64,000 nucleotides of DNA. It comes from Anaeromyxobacter soli. Its GTDB lineage: Bacteria; Myxococcota; Myxococcia; Myxococcales; Anaeromyxobacteraceae. Of the stretch, positions 53,244 to 62,140 are shown one piece after another. The translations under genes were made by a program, and so were the position numbers. A model generated the notes under the pieces. The model had not been told where the DNA came from. It ran no database searches and saw only the letters and a list, made by a program, of their open reading frames with translations. Each line of letters begins with the position of its first letter. Position 1 is the stretch's first letter. The DNA lies in the NCBI RefSeq assembly GCF_022808855.1, contig NZ_JAKZLF010000013.1, positions 1-64,000 on the forward strand, written 5' to 3'.

Positions 53244-53911
53244 GACGCGAGCCGCGCGTCCTTCTCGGCCGCCAGCGCCTCCAGCGACGCGGCGGCGGCG
53301 GCCCGCGCCTCCGGGGCAGCGCCGGGATCGCGGAGGAGCGCAGCGGCCCGCGCGAGCTCCTCGCGCTCTCGAGCCTCGCGCTCGCGGATGGCGTCCACCA
53401 TCGCGCCGACGTCCACCGCGAGATCGACGAGCAGGTCGCGAGCGCGCAGGGGCCGGACCGGCGCGAGCCGGCCTGCGGCGACGTCGCGACAGGCGCGGCT
53501 CAGGACGAGCGCGGGGCCGGCGATCCGGTGCGTCACCACCACCGCAGCCGCGAGGAGGCACGGCAGCACGGCGGCGAGCACGACGGCCACGAGGCCGATG
53601 CGTCCTCGGTCCTCCGCCGCGAGCGCCTGCGCGAGGGACTCGCCGGCGAGCGGATCGCCGAGGGCCACGACCCGGCTCGTCTCGCGATACGCCGTCCAGA
53701 GGAGCCAGCCCAGGCCGGCCGAGAGCGCGACCGCCACGGCGAGGAGGTAGCTCGCGAGCCGGAGCTGCAGCGCGCCGTCGAGGAGATAGTTGCGGAACCG
53801 CCGGCGCGGGGGCTCTGCGGGAGGAGCCAAAGGCTCGGGCGCGGCCGGCGCTGGCGCCGCGCCAGGTGAGGGCGGCGGGACGGGACTCTGCCGGCCGGAC
53901 GCGGATTCCAT
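53240..53911 (-). CDS. membrane protein with HAMP-like domain
   Basis: 223 residues: a Pro/Ala-rich N-terminus (about 1-37), a transmembrane helix (SYLLAVAVALSAGLGWLLWTAY), a short periplasmic loop, a second helix (GLVAVVLAAVLPCLLAAAVVV) and a HAMP-type stretch (THRIAGPALVLSRACRDVAAGRLAPVRPLRARD), then coiled coil. It has no kinase or chemoreceptor output domain. Similar stand-alone HAMP proteins are seen in myxobacteria. Its stop overlaps the SpoIID gene start, which suggests it signals to or positions that lipoprotein. Confidence 0.72.
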   Translation of the reverse strand: MESASGRQSPVPPPSPGAAPAPAAPEPLAPPAEPPRRRFRNYLLDGALQLRLASYLLAVAVALSAGLGWLLWTAYRETSRVVALGDPLAGESLAQALAAEDRGRIGLVAVVLAAVLPCLLAAAVVVTHRIAGPALVLSRACRDVAAGRLAPVRPLRARDLLVDLAVDVGAMVDAIREREAREREELARAAALLRDPGAAPEARAAAAASLEALAAEKDARLAS

Positions 53912-53920
53912 CCCTTCGGT

Positions 53921-54634
53921 TTACCTCCCCCCGAGCCGCGCCGCGAGATCCTCGCACAGCGCCCGGGCGGCGGCGTCGAGGGCCCGGGCGGCGTAGGAGG
54001 CGATCTTCGCCTCGGGGATCGCCCCCGCCGCGGAGAGGCGCGCGCCGCTCTCGAGCATCGCCGCCATGCGCCCATCGCCGTCGACGGCGACGAGCGCCGC
54101 CTTGACGGCGACGATCGTCCGCACGGCGTCCGAGTCCACGTCGACCCGCAGCACCGTCGGCTTCAGCACCATCCCGCCGCGTTCGAGGACCTCCCAGCCG
54201 TGCGCCGCGAGGTGCCGCGCGATCGCTGCGCGGAGCGCGTCCCGGGCCGCGGCCCCGCCGGCGCTCCCGCCGGGCTCGTCGATCGAGAACGCGAGGCCGA
54301 GCACGTCGAGGGCGCGGACGACCGCGGCCCGCACGGCCGGATCCGCGTCCGAGCGGCGCGCCGCCTCGAGCGCCCGGCGTGCCCCTCCGCCCCCGACCCT
54401 GCCCAGCGCGCCGGCCGCGGCGATGCGGACCGCGGGCGCGGCGTCGGACGCGAGCGCCGCGGCGAGCAGCGGGACGGCCTCCGCTTCGCCGCGCTGGCCG
54501 AGCACGATCGCCGCCTGAGCGCGGACCTTCACCGAGCCGTCCTCGCGGAGCGCGCGGGCGGCGTCGTCGTGGGAGTCGGCGCGGGCGACCGCGGTGAGCG
54601 CGAGGAGGACTGCGCAGACTGCGATCCGTGGCAT
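53921..54634 (-). CDS. secreted HEAT-repeat protein
   Basis: 237 residues with a signal peptide (AVCAVLLALTAVARA). Residues 25-110 contain HEAT/PBS-lyase-like repeats: DGSVKVRAQAAIVLGQRGEAEAVPLLAAAL and APAVRIAAAGALGRVGGGGARRAL, DADPAVRAAVVRALDVLG. The second half (about 115-237) is a beta/alpha region with VLRVDVDSDAVRTIVAVKAALVAVDGDGRMAAMLE. It lies 9 bp upstream of the HAMP gene, so all three (HEAT, HAMP, SpoIID) form one unit, probably an envelope module. Confidence 0.75.
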   Translation of the reverse strand: MPRIAVCAVLLALTAVARADSHDDAARALREDGSVKVRAQAAIVLGQRGEAEAVPLLAAALASDAAPAVRIAAAGALGRVGGGGARRALEAARRSDADPAVRAAVVRALDVLGLAFSIDEPGGSAGGAAARDALRAAIARHLAAHGWEVLERGGMVLKPTVLRVDVDSDAVRTIVAVKAALVAVDGDGRMAAMLESGARLSAAGAIPEAKIASYAARALDAAARALCEDLAARLGGR

Positions 54635-54638
54635 GCGC

Positions 54639-54658
54639 GCGCGAGTGTACGCTCGCGC
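54639..54658 (-). terminator. hairpin between the aminotransferase and HEAT genes
   Basis: GCGCGAG and CTCGCGC pair perfectly across a 6-nt loop, 28 bp after the aminotransferase stop and just before the HEAT-gene start. It may end the aminotransferase unit. Confidence 0.45.
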
Positions 54659-54686
54659 CCTGCCGCCGCCAGGGCGATTTCGCCGC

Positions 54687-55607
54687 CTACCTGCGCACCC
54701 TCAGTCCTACAGGACCGCCCGCGAGTCGCCTGAAGGCCTGGTGCAGGTGATGGGTGAGCGGCCCGGGGCGCCCGGCGCCGACGGGGCTGTCCCCGAGCCG
54801 TGTGACGGGGAGGATCTCCCGGACGGTGGAGGTGATGAAGAGCTCGTCCGCGCGCTCCAGGTCTTCCGGTCGGAGCGGCACCTCCTCGACGGGGACGCCC
54901 TCGGCTCGCGCGAGCCGGAGCACCACCGCCCGCGTCACGCCCTCGAGGATCCCGGACGCGATGGGCGGGGTGAGCAGCCGGCCCCCGGCCACCGCGAAGA
55001 CGTTGGAGGACGAGCCCTCCGTCACGAACCCCGCGTCGTCGAGCAGCAGCGCCTCCTGCGCGCCGGCCGCGCGTGCCTCCCGGACGGCGAGCACGTGCGT
55101 CAAATGGGCGCCCGTCTTCGCGGAGGGGTCCACCGCCTGCGGGGAGGCGCGCCGAACTCCCACGACCGCCGCCGGGATCCCGTCCGCGTAGGCCCGCGCC
55201 GGCGGTCCGACGAGCGGCTGCACGATCACGATGGCGAGCGGATCGACGGCGAGCGCCGGATCGAGCCCGATCTCCCCTGCCCCGCGCGTCATCACCACGC
55301 GGACGTACCGCTCGCCCGCGTTCCACGGCGCCGCGTCCGGCTCCGGCGCGTCCGCTCCGCGCGCGGCGGCGAGGGTGCGATCGATCTCCGCGGCCGTCCG
55401 TTGCGCGTCCCAGCGCGGCGAGAGCCCGATGCGGGCCGCGGAGTGCGCGAGCCGGGCGAGGTGGGCCTCGCGCTCGAACGGGCGGCCGCCGTAGGTCCGG
55501 ATCACCTCGTAGACGCTGTCGCCGTACAGGAAGCCGCGGTCGAACACCGAGACCCTCGCCTCCGCGGGGGCGACGAGGGAGCCGTCGAGGTTCACGAGCG
55601 TCCGCAT
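54687..55607 (-). CDS. class IV aminotransferase (branched-chain/4-amino-4-deoxychorismate lyase type)
   Basis: 306-residue PLP enzyme of fold type IV. VSVFDRGFLYGDSVYEVIRTYGGRPFEREAHLARL is the N-terminal block, DPSAKTGAHLTHVLAVREARAAGAQEALLLD holds the cofactor-binding Lys, and EGSSSNVFAVAGGRLLTPPIASGILEGVTRAVV is the C-terminal block. The family includes IlvE, D-alanine transaminase and PabC; the sequence alone does not separate them. It is cytosolic and appears to be a single-gene unit. Confidence 0.88.
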   Translation of the reverse strand: MRTLVNLDGSLVAPAEARVSVFDRGFLYGDSVYEVIRTYGGRPFEREAHLARLAHSAARIGLSPRWDAQRTAAEIDRTLAAARGADAPEPDAAPWNAGERYVRVVMTRGAGEIGLDPALAVDPLAIVIVQPLVGPPARAYADGIPAAVVGVRRASPQAVDPSAKTGAHLTHVLAVREARAAGAQEALLLDDAGFVTEGSSSNVFAVAGGRLLTPPIASGILEGVTRAVVLRLARAEGVPVEEVPLRPEDLERADELFITSTVREILPVTRLGDSPVGAGRPGPLTHHLHQAFRRLAGGPVGLRVRR

Positions 55608-55708
55608 GCCCCTGTTCTAGCGGAGAAGCGCGCGCCCGGCGCGCCGGGGTGTGGACCGCACGAGTCGCTCGACCGCGCGGGCGCCCCCTACGGATCCGGC
55701 CCGAATTC

Positions 55709-55737
55709 TTGACCCTGGGATCCCCCGGCGATATCCC
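55709..55737 (+). promoter_or_regulatory. promoter of the zinc-ribbon gene
   Basis: TTGACC, a 17-bp spacer and TATCCC. The predicted start of transcription falls at about 55744, only a few bases before ATG 55747, so the message may be leaderless. Confidence 0.45.
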
Positions 55738-55746
55738 GGGAAATCG

Positions 55747-56145
55747 ATGGATGCCGCGGTCGAGTGCACTCACTGCAAGGTCGTGATGACGAGCTGGTCG
55801 GCTCCGGCCAGCCAGATCCGCTACTTCCAGTGCCCGTTCTGCGCGCGGACGCACTCCTCGCTCTACGGCGAGGTGTTCCGGCGGCGCGCAGGGGCGCGGG
55901 TGATCGACGCGCCCGCCCGGGCCTCCGCGCCTGCCGAGATCCCGATGGCGAGCGCCGAGGACATCCGCTGGGCCCGCGTGAAGGCGACCGCCGCCCAGTG
56001 GTTCGCGCGGGTGGAGGCGGACGAGCGCGCCTGCGCGCCGCGCGCCGCGCCCGTGACGCGAGTCCCCGCTAGACCCGCCCCTGCCGCTCCCGCGGCAGCC
56101 CGTGCTCGCATGGCCGTGGCCGCCGGCACGAAGCGCAAGCCCTGA
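55747..56145 (+). CDS. zinc-ribbon protein, unknown function
   Basis: 132 residues. Two CXXC pairs (ECTHCKVVM and QCPFCARTH, about residues 7-10 and 29-32) would bind one zinc at the N-terminus. The rest is Ala/Arg/Pro-rich with a helix (AEDIRWARVKATAAQWFARVEADERAC) and a basic tail. It has no signal peptide. I do not recognise a family. The start codon sits at the end of a -35/-10 pair with almost no leader. Confidence 0.65.
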   Translation: MDAAVECTHCKVVMTSWSAPASQIRYFQCPFCARTHSSLYGEVFRRRAGARVIDAPARASAPAEIPMASAEDIRWARVKATAAQWFARVEADERACAPRAAPVTRVPARPAPAAPAAARARMAVAAGTKRKP

Positions 56146-56199
56146 CCTCCGCGCGCTGGGCGAGGCCGCGACCCTCCGCGCAACCGCGGGACGGCGTCC

Positions 56200-57441
56200 T
56201 CATCCCGCACCCCCGAAGGGCGCCTCGGATCCCATCGCCCGGGCGAGCTCTGCCTCGGCCTCCGCGAGCTCCGCGAGCGCCTCCACGTGCTCCCGCCTCG
56301 CCTCGACGGCGCCACGCCGGATGAGCAGCAGCTCGGCGACCCCGATCTTTCCGGCGTCGTAAGCCTTCGTCGCGAGCGTGACGTTCGCCGCGGCGCCGGC
56401 GAGGGCCTCGCCCTCGAACGCCTGAGCGGCCTCCGCGGCGGTCTCGAGCCGCGAGACGGCCAGCCGCACCTCCTCACGGACGCGCCGCTCCGCCGCTGCG
56501 ACCTCGGCCTCGGCCCGCGCCACGCGGGCCGAGGCGAGGCCTCGCCCGCCCTGGTTACGGTTGAAGACCGGCAGCTCGAACGTGAGCGTCCCGAGGACCA
56601 CGTCGGCCCCCTCCTCGCGGGAGTACCTTCCGCCGATCGCCGGAGCGGGAAGCGACTCGCGTCGCGCGAGCCGCACCTCGCTCTCGGCCGCGGCGAGCTC
56701 GCGCCGCGCCGCGACGAGATCCGTCCGGGCGGACAGCGCCCGGTTCACGAGGCCCTCGGTGTCGAGGGGGGCGGCGCGGATCGCCCGCGGCAGCGCGCCG
56801 GCGAGCTCGAGCGGCGCGCCCGGCTCGCTGCCGAGCAGCGTCCGCAGCTCGGACAGCGCGGACGCTTGTCGCCGAGACGCTACCGCGACCGCTCGCGCCG
56901 CGCGTGCTCCCTCCACGCGCGCCGCGTTCACCTCGAGCTGCGTCGTCGCGCCGAGCTCGAAACGCCGCTCGACCGCGTGCACGGCGTCACGGGCGACCGT
57001 GAGGTCCTCACGTGCGAGCGCGATCAGCCGCTCGGCCGCGAGCACGCGTGCGAACGAGGCGCGGACCTCGGACGCGAGCCCGACGCGTCGCGCCGCGAGG
57101 CGCGCCTCGGACACGTCCCGCTCCGCCGACGTCACGTCGATCCGCGCGCCGCGCTGACCGAAGAGCTCGACGCGCTGCGAGACTGCGACCTCGACGTCGG
57201 TCGTGCGCCGGTCGCCCCGGCTCCGTGGGCCGGCGGCCGCCGAGATCTCCGGGTTGGCTCGAAGCGGGAGCTCCGCGTCGGCGAGCCGCGCGCGGGCCGC
57301 CCGGGCCTCCGCGGCGAGCCCGGCGAGCTCCGGGTTCCGCTCCAGCGCGATCGCGACCGCGCGCTCGCTCGTGAGGGGTTCCGCCCCTGCCGCCGACGCC
57401 AGGCAGACGGCCGCCGCGGCGGCGATGTTCTTCGCGTTCAC
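56200..57441 (-). CDS. czcC: outer-membrane efflux protein (CzcC/TolC family)
   Basis: 413-residue outer-membrane channel with a signal peptide (about 20 residues, AAAAAVCLASAAGA). Two OEP repeats are visible: AVAIALERNPELAGLAAEARAARARLADAELPLRANPEI and, in the second half, EEVRLAVSRLETAAEAAQAFEGEALAGAAANVTLATKAYDAGKIGVAELL. Long helices and the small-residue pattern match CzcC. It joins CzcA and CzcB to export metal ions through the envelope. The ATG overlaps the czcA stop by 4 bp. Confidence 0.88.
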   Translation of the reverse strand: MNAKNIAAAAAVCLASAAGAEPLTSERAVAIALERNPELAGLAAEARAARARLADAELPLRANPEISAAAGPRSRGDRRTTDVEVAVSQRVELFGQRGARIDVTSAERDVSEARLAARRVGLASEVRASFARVLAAERLIALAREDLTVARDAVHAVERRFELGATTQLEVNAARVEGARAARAVAVASRRQASALSELRTLLGSEPGAPLELAGALPRAIRAAPLDTEGLVNRALSARTDLVAARRELAAAESEVRLARRESLPAPAIGGRYSREEGADVVLGTLTFELPVFNRNQGGRGLASARVARAEAEVAAAERRVREEVRLAVSRLETAAEAAQAFEGEALAGAAANVTLATKAYDAGKIGVAELLLIRRGAVEARREHVEALAELAEAEAELARAMGSEAPFGGAG

Positions 57442-60400
57442 GCCCGCTCCTCCCGTGCCGCCGAAAGCCCGGATCGTTCGGGCTCGCGCTCCGGGTCCAG
57501 GTCCTCCTCTCGCTCACCGCGCTCCGCGTCGCCCTTCGCCCGCAGCGCGGTGAACAGGACGGGCATCACGAGCAGCGTGAGCGCGGTGGACGACAGGACG
57601 CCGCCTATCACGACCGTCGCGAGCGGTCGCTGGACCTCGGCGCCCGGTCCCGTCGCGAGCGCCATGGGGATGAACCCGAGCGATGCCACCGACGCGGTCA
57701 TGAGCACCGGCCGAAGCCGGGAGATCGCCGCCTCGCGTACCGCCTCGAGGAGCGCGACGCCCCGGTCGAGCAGCTGCCGGACACGCGAGACGAGCACGAG
57801 CCCATTCAGCACCGCGACGCCGAACAGCGCCACGAACCCGACCGCCGCCGAGATCGAGAACGGCAGCCCGCGCGCGGTCAGCGCCAGGATGCCTCCGACG
57901 AGGGCGAAGGGTACGCCGCTGAAGATGCGGAGCGTGTCGAGCAGGCGCCCGCTCGAGGCGTGGATCAAGAGGAACACCAGCGCGAGCGCGATCGGCACCA
58001 CGACGAGGAGCCGCGTGCGGGCGCGCTCCAGGTTCGTGAACTGCCCGCCGAAGCGCACGAAGTAGCCGTCGGGCAGCTCCACCCGCTCGCCGATCGCCTG
58101 CCGGGCCGCCGCCACGAAGGACCCGAGATCGCGGCCGTGCACGTTCGCCTGGACCACCACGCGCCGCTTGCCCCACTCCCGCTGGATGGTCGTCGGGCCC
58201 GAGTGCTCCTCGACGTGCGTGAGCCGCGAGAGCGGGATCCGCTCGCCGGCGGGGCCCGGCACCTGCACGGCCCCCAGCGCCTCGGGATCCCGGAACTCCT
58301 CCGGGAGGCGGACGCCGAGCGCGAAGCGGCGGTCCCCCTCGCGGATCTCTCCCACGTGGCGGATCCCGACCGCCTCCGTGGCGTCGAGCACGCTGCGGGC
58401 GGTGATCCCGTACCGGGCGATGGCGTCGCGGTCCACGGTGACCTGGAGCACGGGCTGCCCGGTCACCTGCTCCACCGTCACGTCCGCGGCCCCGGGGATG
58501 CCCCTCAGCACCGTCTCGACCTCGCGTGCCTTCGCGCGAAGGAGGTCGAGATCGTCGCCGAACAGCTTCACGCCCAGGTCGCTGCGGATGCCGGCGACCA
58601 TCTCGTTGAGCCGCATCTCGATGGGCTGCGTGAAGGCGAGCCGCTCGCCCGGGAGGCCCTCGAGCTCCTTTCGCATCGCCTCGACGAGCTCGGCTTGCGT
58701 GTGCGCGCGCTTCCAGCGCTCCCGCGGGCGGAGCGCCACGAACACGTCGGACAGCTCGACGCCCATCGGATCCGTCGCGACCTCCGGCGTGCCGGTGCGT
58801 GTCCAGACGCGCTCCGCCTCGTCCGGGAACTTCGCCAGGATCACCTGCTCGATCCGCTCGCCCATGCGGACGGACTCGTCGAGCGAGACCTCGGCGAGGC
58901 GCGCGACGTTCACGACGATCGTCCCCTCCGACAGGCGCGGCACGAACTCGCTCCCGAGCCGGAGCGCGCCGATCGCCGCCAGCGCGACGACCGCCGCGGC
59001 GCCGCCGAGTACCCACCGTGAGTGCGCCATCGTCCACGCGAGGATCGGCGCGTACGTCCGCTTCAGCCATCCCACCCACCTCGGCTCCGGGTGGGCACCC
59101 CTGCGAAGCGCCAGCGACGCGAGCACCGGCGCGAGCGTCATCGACAGGAGGACGGAGCCGAGCAGCGCGAGCACGACGGTGAGCGCCATCGGCCGGAACA
59201 GCTTCCCCTCGACGCCCTCGAGCGTGAGGATCGGCAGGTACACGAGCGCGATGATGAGCTCACCGAAGAGCGTCGGCTTGCGCACCTCGACGGCCGCGTC
59301 GCGCACGACCTCGCTGACCGTGCGCCGCCCGCCCTCCATTCCCAGGCGCCGCTCGGCGTTCTCGACCAGGATCACGGAGCTGTCCACGACCAGCCCGAAG
59401 TCGATCGCGCCGAGAGACATGAGCGTCCCGGCGACGCCGAACCGCAGCATCCCCGTGAACGCGAAGAGCAGGGAGAGCGGGATGGCGCTCGCCACGATCA
59501 GCCCTGCGCGGAGGTTCCCGAGGAACGCGAACAGCACCGCCACGACGAGGAGCGCCCCCTCGAGCAGGTTGTTCCGGACCGTCCGCAGCACGAGGTCCAC
59601 GAGCTCGGTGCGCTCGTAGACCGGCTCGGCCGTGATTCCGGCAGGGAGGCTCTTCTGGAGGTCCGCGAGGCGCGCCGCGAGCGCCTTCGTGACCTCGTGG
59701 CTGTTCTCGTGGACGAGCATGAAGCCGAGCCCGAGCACGGCCTCGCCCTCGCCGTCCGCCGTGACGGCCGCGCGGCGGATCTCGTGCCCGACCTCGACGC
59801 GGGCGACGTCGCGGATCCGCACGGGCACGCCGTCGTGCGCGGCGACGACCACGCCTTCGACGTCGCGCCCGTCCGTGAGCGCGCCGACGCCCAGCACGAG
59901 GCGGCTCGTCCCGCCGCGATCGAGGACGCCGCCGCCGACGTTCGCGTTGTTCTTCTCGAGCGCCTCGTAGACGTCGCCGAGCGACAGGTCGAACTTCTGG
60001 AGGCGGCGCGGATCGACGACGACGTGCCACTGCTTCTCGTTGCCGCCCCAGGCGTTCACCTCGGCCACCCCGGGGACGCTCCGGAGCTGGGGCGCCACGA
60101 TCCAGTCGTGCGCGGTCCGGATCTCCTCGAGCGACCTGCCCTTCCCCTTCACGAGATAGTGGAAGACCTCGCCGAGACCGGTCGCGACCGGCCCGAGCGC
60201 CGGCCGTTCGATGCCCGCGGGGAGCTCGAGCCGGGAGAGTCGCTCCGAGACCTGCTGCCGGGCGAACCACAGGTCCGTGCCGTCCTCGAACTGGACGGTG
60301 ATCTGCGAGAGCCCGAACTTCGAGATGGAGCGGAGGTCCTCGACCTTCGGCAGCCCCGCGAGCACCTGCTCTACGGGGATCGTGAGCTGCCGCTCGACCT

Positions 60401-60578
60401 CGAGCGGCGCCAGGGCGGGCGCGACCGTGTTCACCTGCACCTGCACGGGCGTCGTGTCCGGGAAGGCGTCCATGGGGAGCGCGCGGAACGAGAGCACCCC
60501 GGCGACGACGATCGCGATCCAGGCGCCGACGACGGCCCGGCGGTGCCCGAGGGACCACTCGATGATTCGCGTGAGCAC
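57438..60578 (-). CDS. czcA: heavy-metal RND efflux pump (CzcA)
   Basis: 1046-residue inner-membrane proton-driven exporter with twelve hydrophobic segments and two large periplasmic loops. The fourth-helix region AIDFGLVVDSSVILVENAERRL contains the two Asp and one Glu of the proton pathway in the arrangement of the Zn/Co/Cd (HME1-2) pumps rather than the Cu/Ag ones. PMDAFPDTTPVQVQVNTVAPALAPLEVE is the N-terminal block. It is 8 bp downstream of czcB. Substrate is likely divalent Zn, Cd or Co, consistent with the CadC-type regulator. Confidence 0.93.
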   Translation of the reverse strand: MLTRIIEWSLGHRRAVVGAWIAIVVAGVLSFRALPMDAFPDTTPVQVQVNTVAPALAPLEVERQLTIPVEQVLAGLPKVEDLRSISKFGLSQITVQFEDGTDLWFARQQVSERLSRLELPAGIERPALGPVATGLGEVFHYLVKGKGRSLEEIRTAHDWIVAPQLRSVPGVAEVNAWGGNEKQWHVVVDPRRLQKFDLSLGDVYEALEKNNANVGGGVLDRGGTSRLVLGVGALTDGRDVEGVVVAAHDGVPVRIRDVARVEVGHEIRRAAVTADGEGEAVLGLGFMLVHENSHEVTKALAARLADLQKSLPAGITAEPVYERTELVDLVLRTVRNNLLEGALLVVAVLFAFLGNLRAGLIVASAIPLSLLFAFTGMLRFGVAGTLMSLGAIDFGLVVDSSVILVENAERRLGMEGGRRTVSEVVRDAAVEVRKPTLFGELIIALVYLPILTLEGVEGKLFRPMALTVVLALLGSVLLSMTLAPVLASLALRRGAHPEPRWVGWLKRTYAPILAWTMAHSRWVLGGAAAVVALAAIGALRLGSEFVPRLSEGTIVVNVARLAEVSLDESVRMGERIEQVILAKFPDEAERVWTRTGTPEVATDPMGVELSDVFVALRPRERWKRAHTQAELVEAMRKELEGLPGERLAFTQPIEMRLNEMVAGIRSDLGVKLFGDDLDLLRAKAREVETVLRGIPGAADVTVEQVTGQPVLQVTVDRDAIARYGITARSVLDATEAVGIRHVGEIREGDRRFALGVRLPEEFRDPEALGAVQVPGPAGERIPLSRLTHVEEHSGPTTIQREWGKRRVVVQANVHGRDLGSFVAAARQAIGERVELPDGYFVRFGGQFTNLERARTRLLVVVPIALALVFLLIHASSGRLLDTLRIFSGVPFALVGGILALTARGLPFSISAAVGFVALFGVAVLNGLVLVSRVRQLLDRGVALLEAVREAAISRLRPVLMTASVASLGFIPMALATGPGAEVQRPLATVVIGGVLSSTALTLLVMPVLFTALRAKGDAERGEREEDLDPEREPERSGLSAAREERA

Positions 60579-60586
60579 GGTCGCTC

Positions 60587-62140
60587 CTAGTCGTCGGCGC
60601 AGCCAGCGCCGATGGAGTCCTTCAGGATCTCGGTCTTGAGGACGAACGCGCCGGTCGTGACGACCTCCGAGCCGGGCGCGAGGCCGCCGACGACCTCCAC
60701 GTCACCGCCGACCCGCGCGCCGAGCCGGACCGCGACGGGGTCGTACTGGCCCGGCGCGGTCCGCACGAACACGAGATCGTGCTCCTGCGCCCGCTGGATC
60801 GCGTCGCGCGGGACGAGGAGGGCGCCCCGCGGCGCGGCCACCTCGATGGTGCCGTGCACGAACGCGCCTGCCCGGAGCGCTCGGTCCTGGTTCGGCAGGT
60901 CCACGCGGACGCGGACCGTTCGCGTCCGCGGGTCGACCGACGCGGGCACGCGCGCGACGCGCGCCTCGCGGACCTCACCGGACCCGTCGACGCGAACCGT
61001 CACCTTCTGGCCTGCGCGGAGCGCTCCCGCGTGCTCCTCGGGGACCTCGAGCACGGCCCAGAGCGTGCGGACGTCCGCGATCTCGACGAGGGAGTCCTCC
61101 GGCGAGACCGCCCGTCCCGCGACGGCGGCCCGCGCGACCACGGTCCCATCGAACGGGGCGACGAGCGCGTACCGGCCGCCGCTCCCCGCTGCGCCCGCGC
61201 CTGCGGCGCGCAGCTCGGCTCGAGCCGCGTCACGCTCGGCCTCGGCCGCGGCGAGCTCCGTGCGCGCCTGCTCCACGTCGCGTCGCGAGCTGATCCCGTC
61301 GCCCACGAGCGACTCCTCACGGGCGAGCGCTGCCCGCGCCGACTGAGCGCGCGCCTCGGCCGCGGCGAGCCTCGACTGCGCCCCGCCGACGGCGCCGGAA
61401 GCGAGCACGACGAGCGGCTGGCCTCGGCGGACGTCCTCGCCCACGTCGACCTTCACCTCGACGACGGTCGCCTCGCCGCGCGCGGACAGCCGCGCGAGCT
61501 TGTTCTGGTCGAACTCGAGCTGGCCGACCGCCTCGATCCTCGGCGCGAACGGACGCTCCACGACGCGCGTGGTCACGATCCCGGCTTCCCGCTCCAGCTC
61601 TGCGGAGGCGAGGCGGATCTTCGTCCCCGGCTCCGGAAACGAGGGGAGCTCGTGCCCGGCGGCCTTCACCTTCTCGGGGTGACAGTACGGGCACACGGAC
61701 TCGGGATACCCGTGCTCGCGGCAGTAGTCGCCGGCCTGGATGAACTTCGCGATGAGCTGCGGCCGGCACTTCGTGCACATCTCCTCGGGGACCGCGTGCT
61801 CCTTGCACCAGGGCAAGGGGCCCGGCGCGGCCTTCGCCGTCGTCTTCGCGGCCGCGAACGTGAGCCCTGGGTTGCACTTCACGCACTGCGACTCGGGGAC
61901 GCCGTGCTCGTTGCACCAGTCGCCCATCTCCTTGAACGCCGGGATGAGGTCCGGGTTGCACCTCGTGCACAGGTCCGCGGGGACGCCGTGCTCGCAGAGC
62001 CTCGGCGCCTCGGCGCTCGCGGCGTGCGCCGCCTTCTCCGAGGTGCCGCCGTGCGGTCCCTCCGCGCCCGGCGCCGTGCGCGTGCAACCTGCCCCCGCGA
62101 CGACCGCGGCGAGCGCTACCGTCAGGGCGACCCGGGTCAC
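60587..62140 (-). CDS. czcB: RND periplasmic adaptor (CzcB) with four-unit Cys/His repeat domain
   Basis: 517 residues. After a signal peptide with possible lipidation at Cys 19, residues 49-154 hold four repeats of C-x(1,2)-H-x(6)-C-x(2)-C: C49-H51-C58-C61, C76-H79-C86-C89, C112-H115-C122-C125 and C140-H143-C150-C153. From about residue 175 a normal CzcB adaptor follows, with barrel and lipoyl halves (EAVGQLEFDQNKLARLSARGEATVVEVKVDVGEDVRRGQPLVVLAS), a coiled hairpin, and the DGTVVARAAVAGRAVSPEDSL return. The GTG start overlaps the upstream stop (GTGA), with GGAGG 7 nt before. The repeats probably bind metal. Confidence 0.9.
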   Translation of the reverse strand: MTRVALTVALAAVVAGAGCTRTAPGAEGPHGGTSEKAAHAASAEAPRLCEHGVPADLCTRCNPDLIPAFKEMGDWCNEHGVPESQCVKCNPGLTFAAAKTTAKAAPGPLPWCKEHAVPEEMCTKCRPQLIAKFIQAGDYCREHGYPESVCPYCHPEKVKAAGHELPSFPEPGTKIRLASAELEREAGIVTTRVVERPFAPRIEAVGQLEFDQNKLARLSARGEATVVEVKVDVGEDVRRGQPLVVLASGAVGGAQSRLAAAEARAQSARAALAREESLVGDGISSRRDVEQARTELAAAEAERDAARAELRAAGAGAAGSGGRYALVAPFDGTVVARAAVAGRAVSPEDSLVEIADVRTLWAVLEVPEEHAGALRAGQKVTVRVDGSGEVREARVARVPASVDPRTRTVRVRVDLPNQDRALRAGAFVHGTIEVAAPRGALLVPRDAIQRAQEHDLVFVRTAPGQYDPVAVRLGARVGGDVEVVGGLAPGSEVVTTGAFVLKTEILKDSIGAGCADD

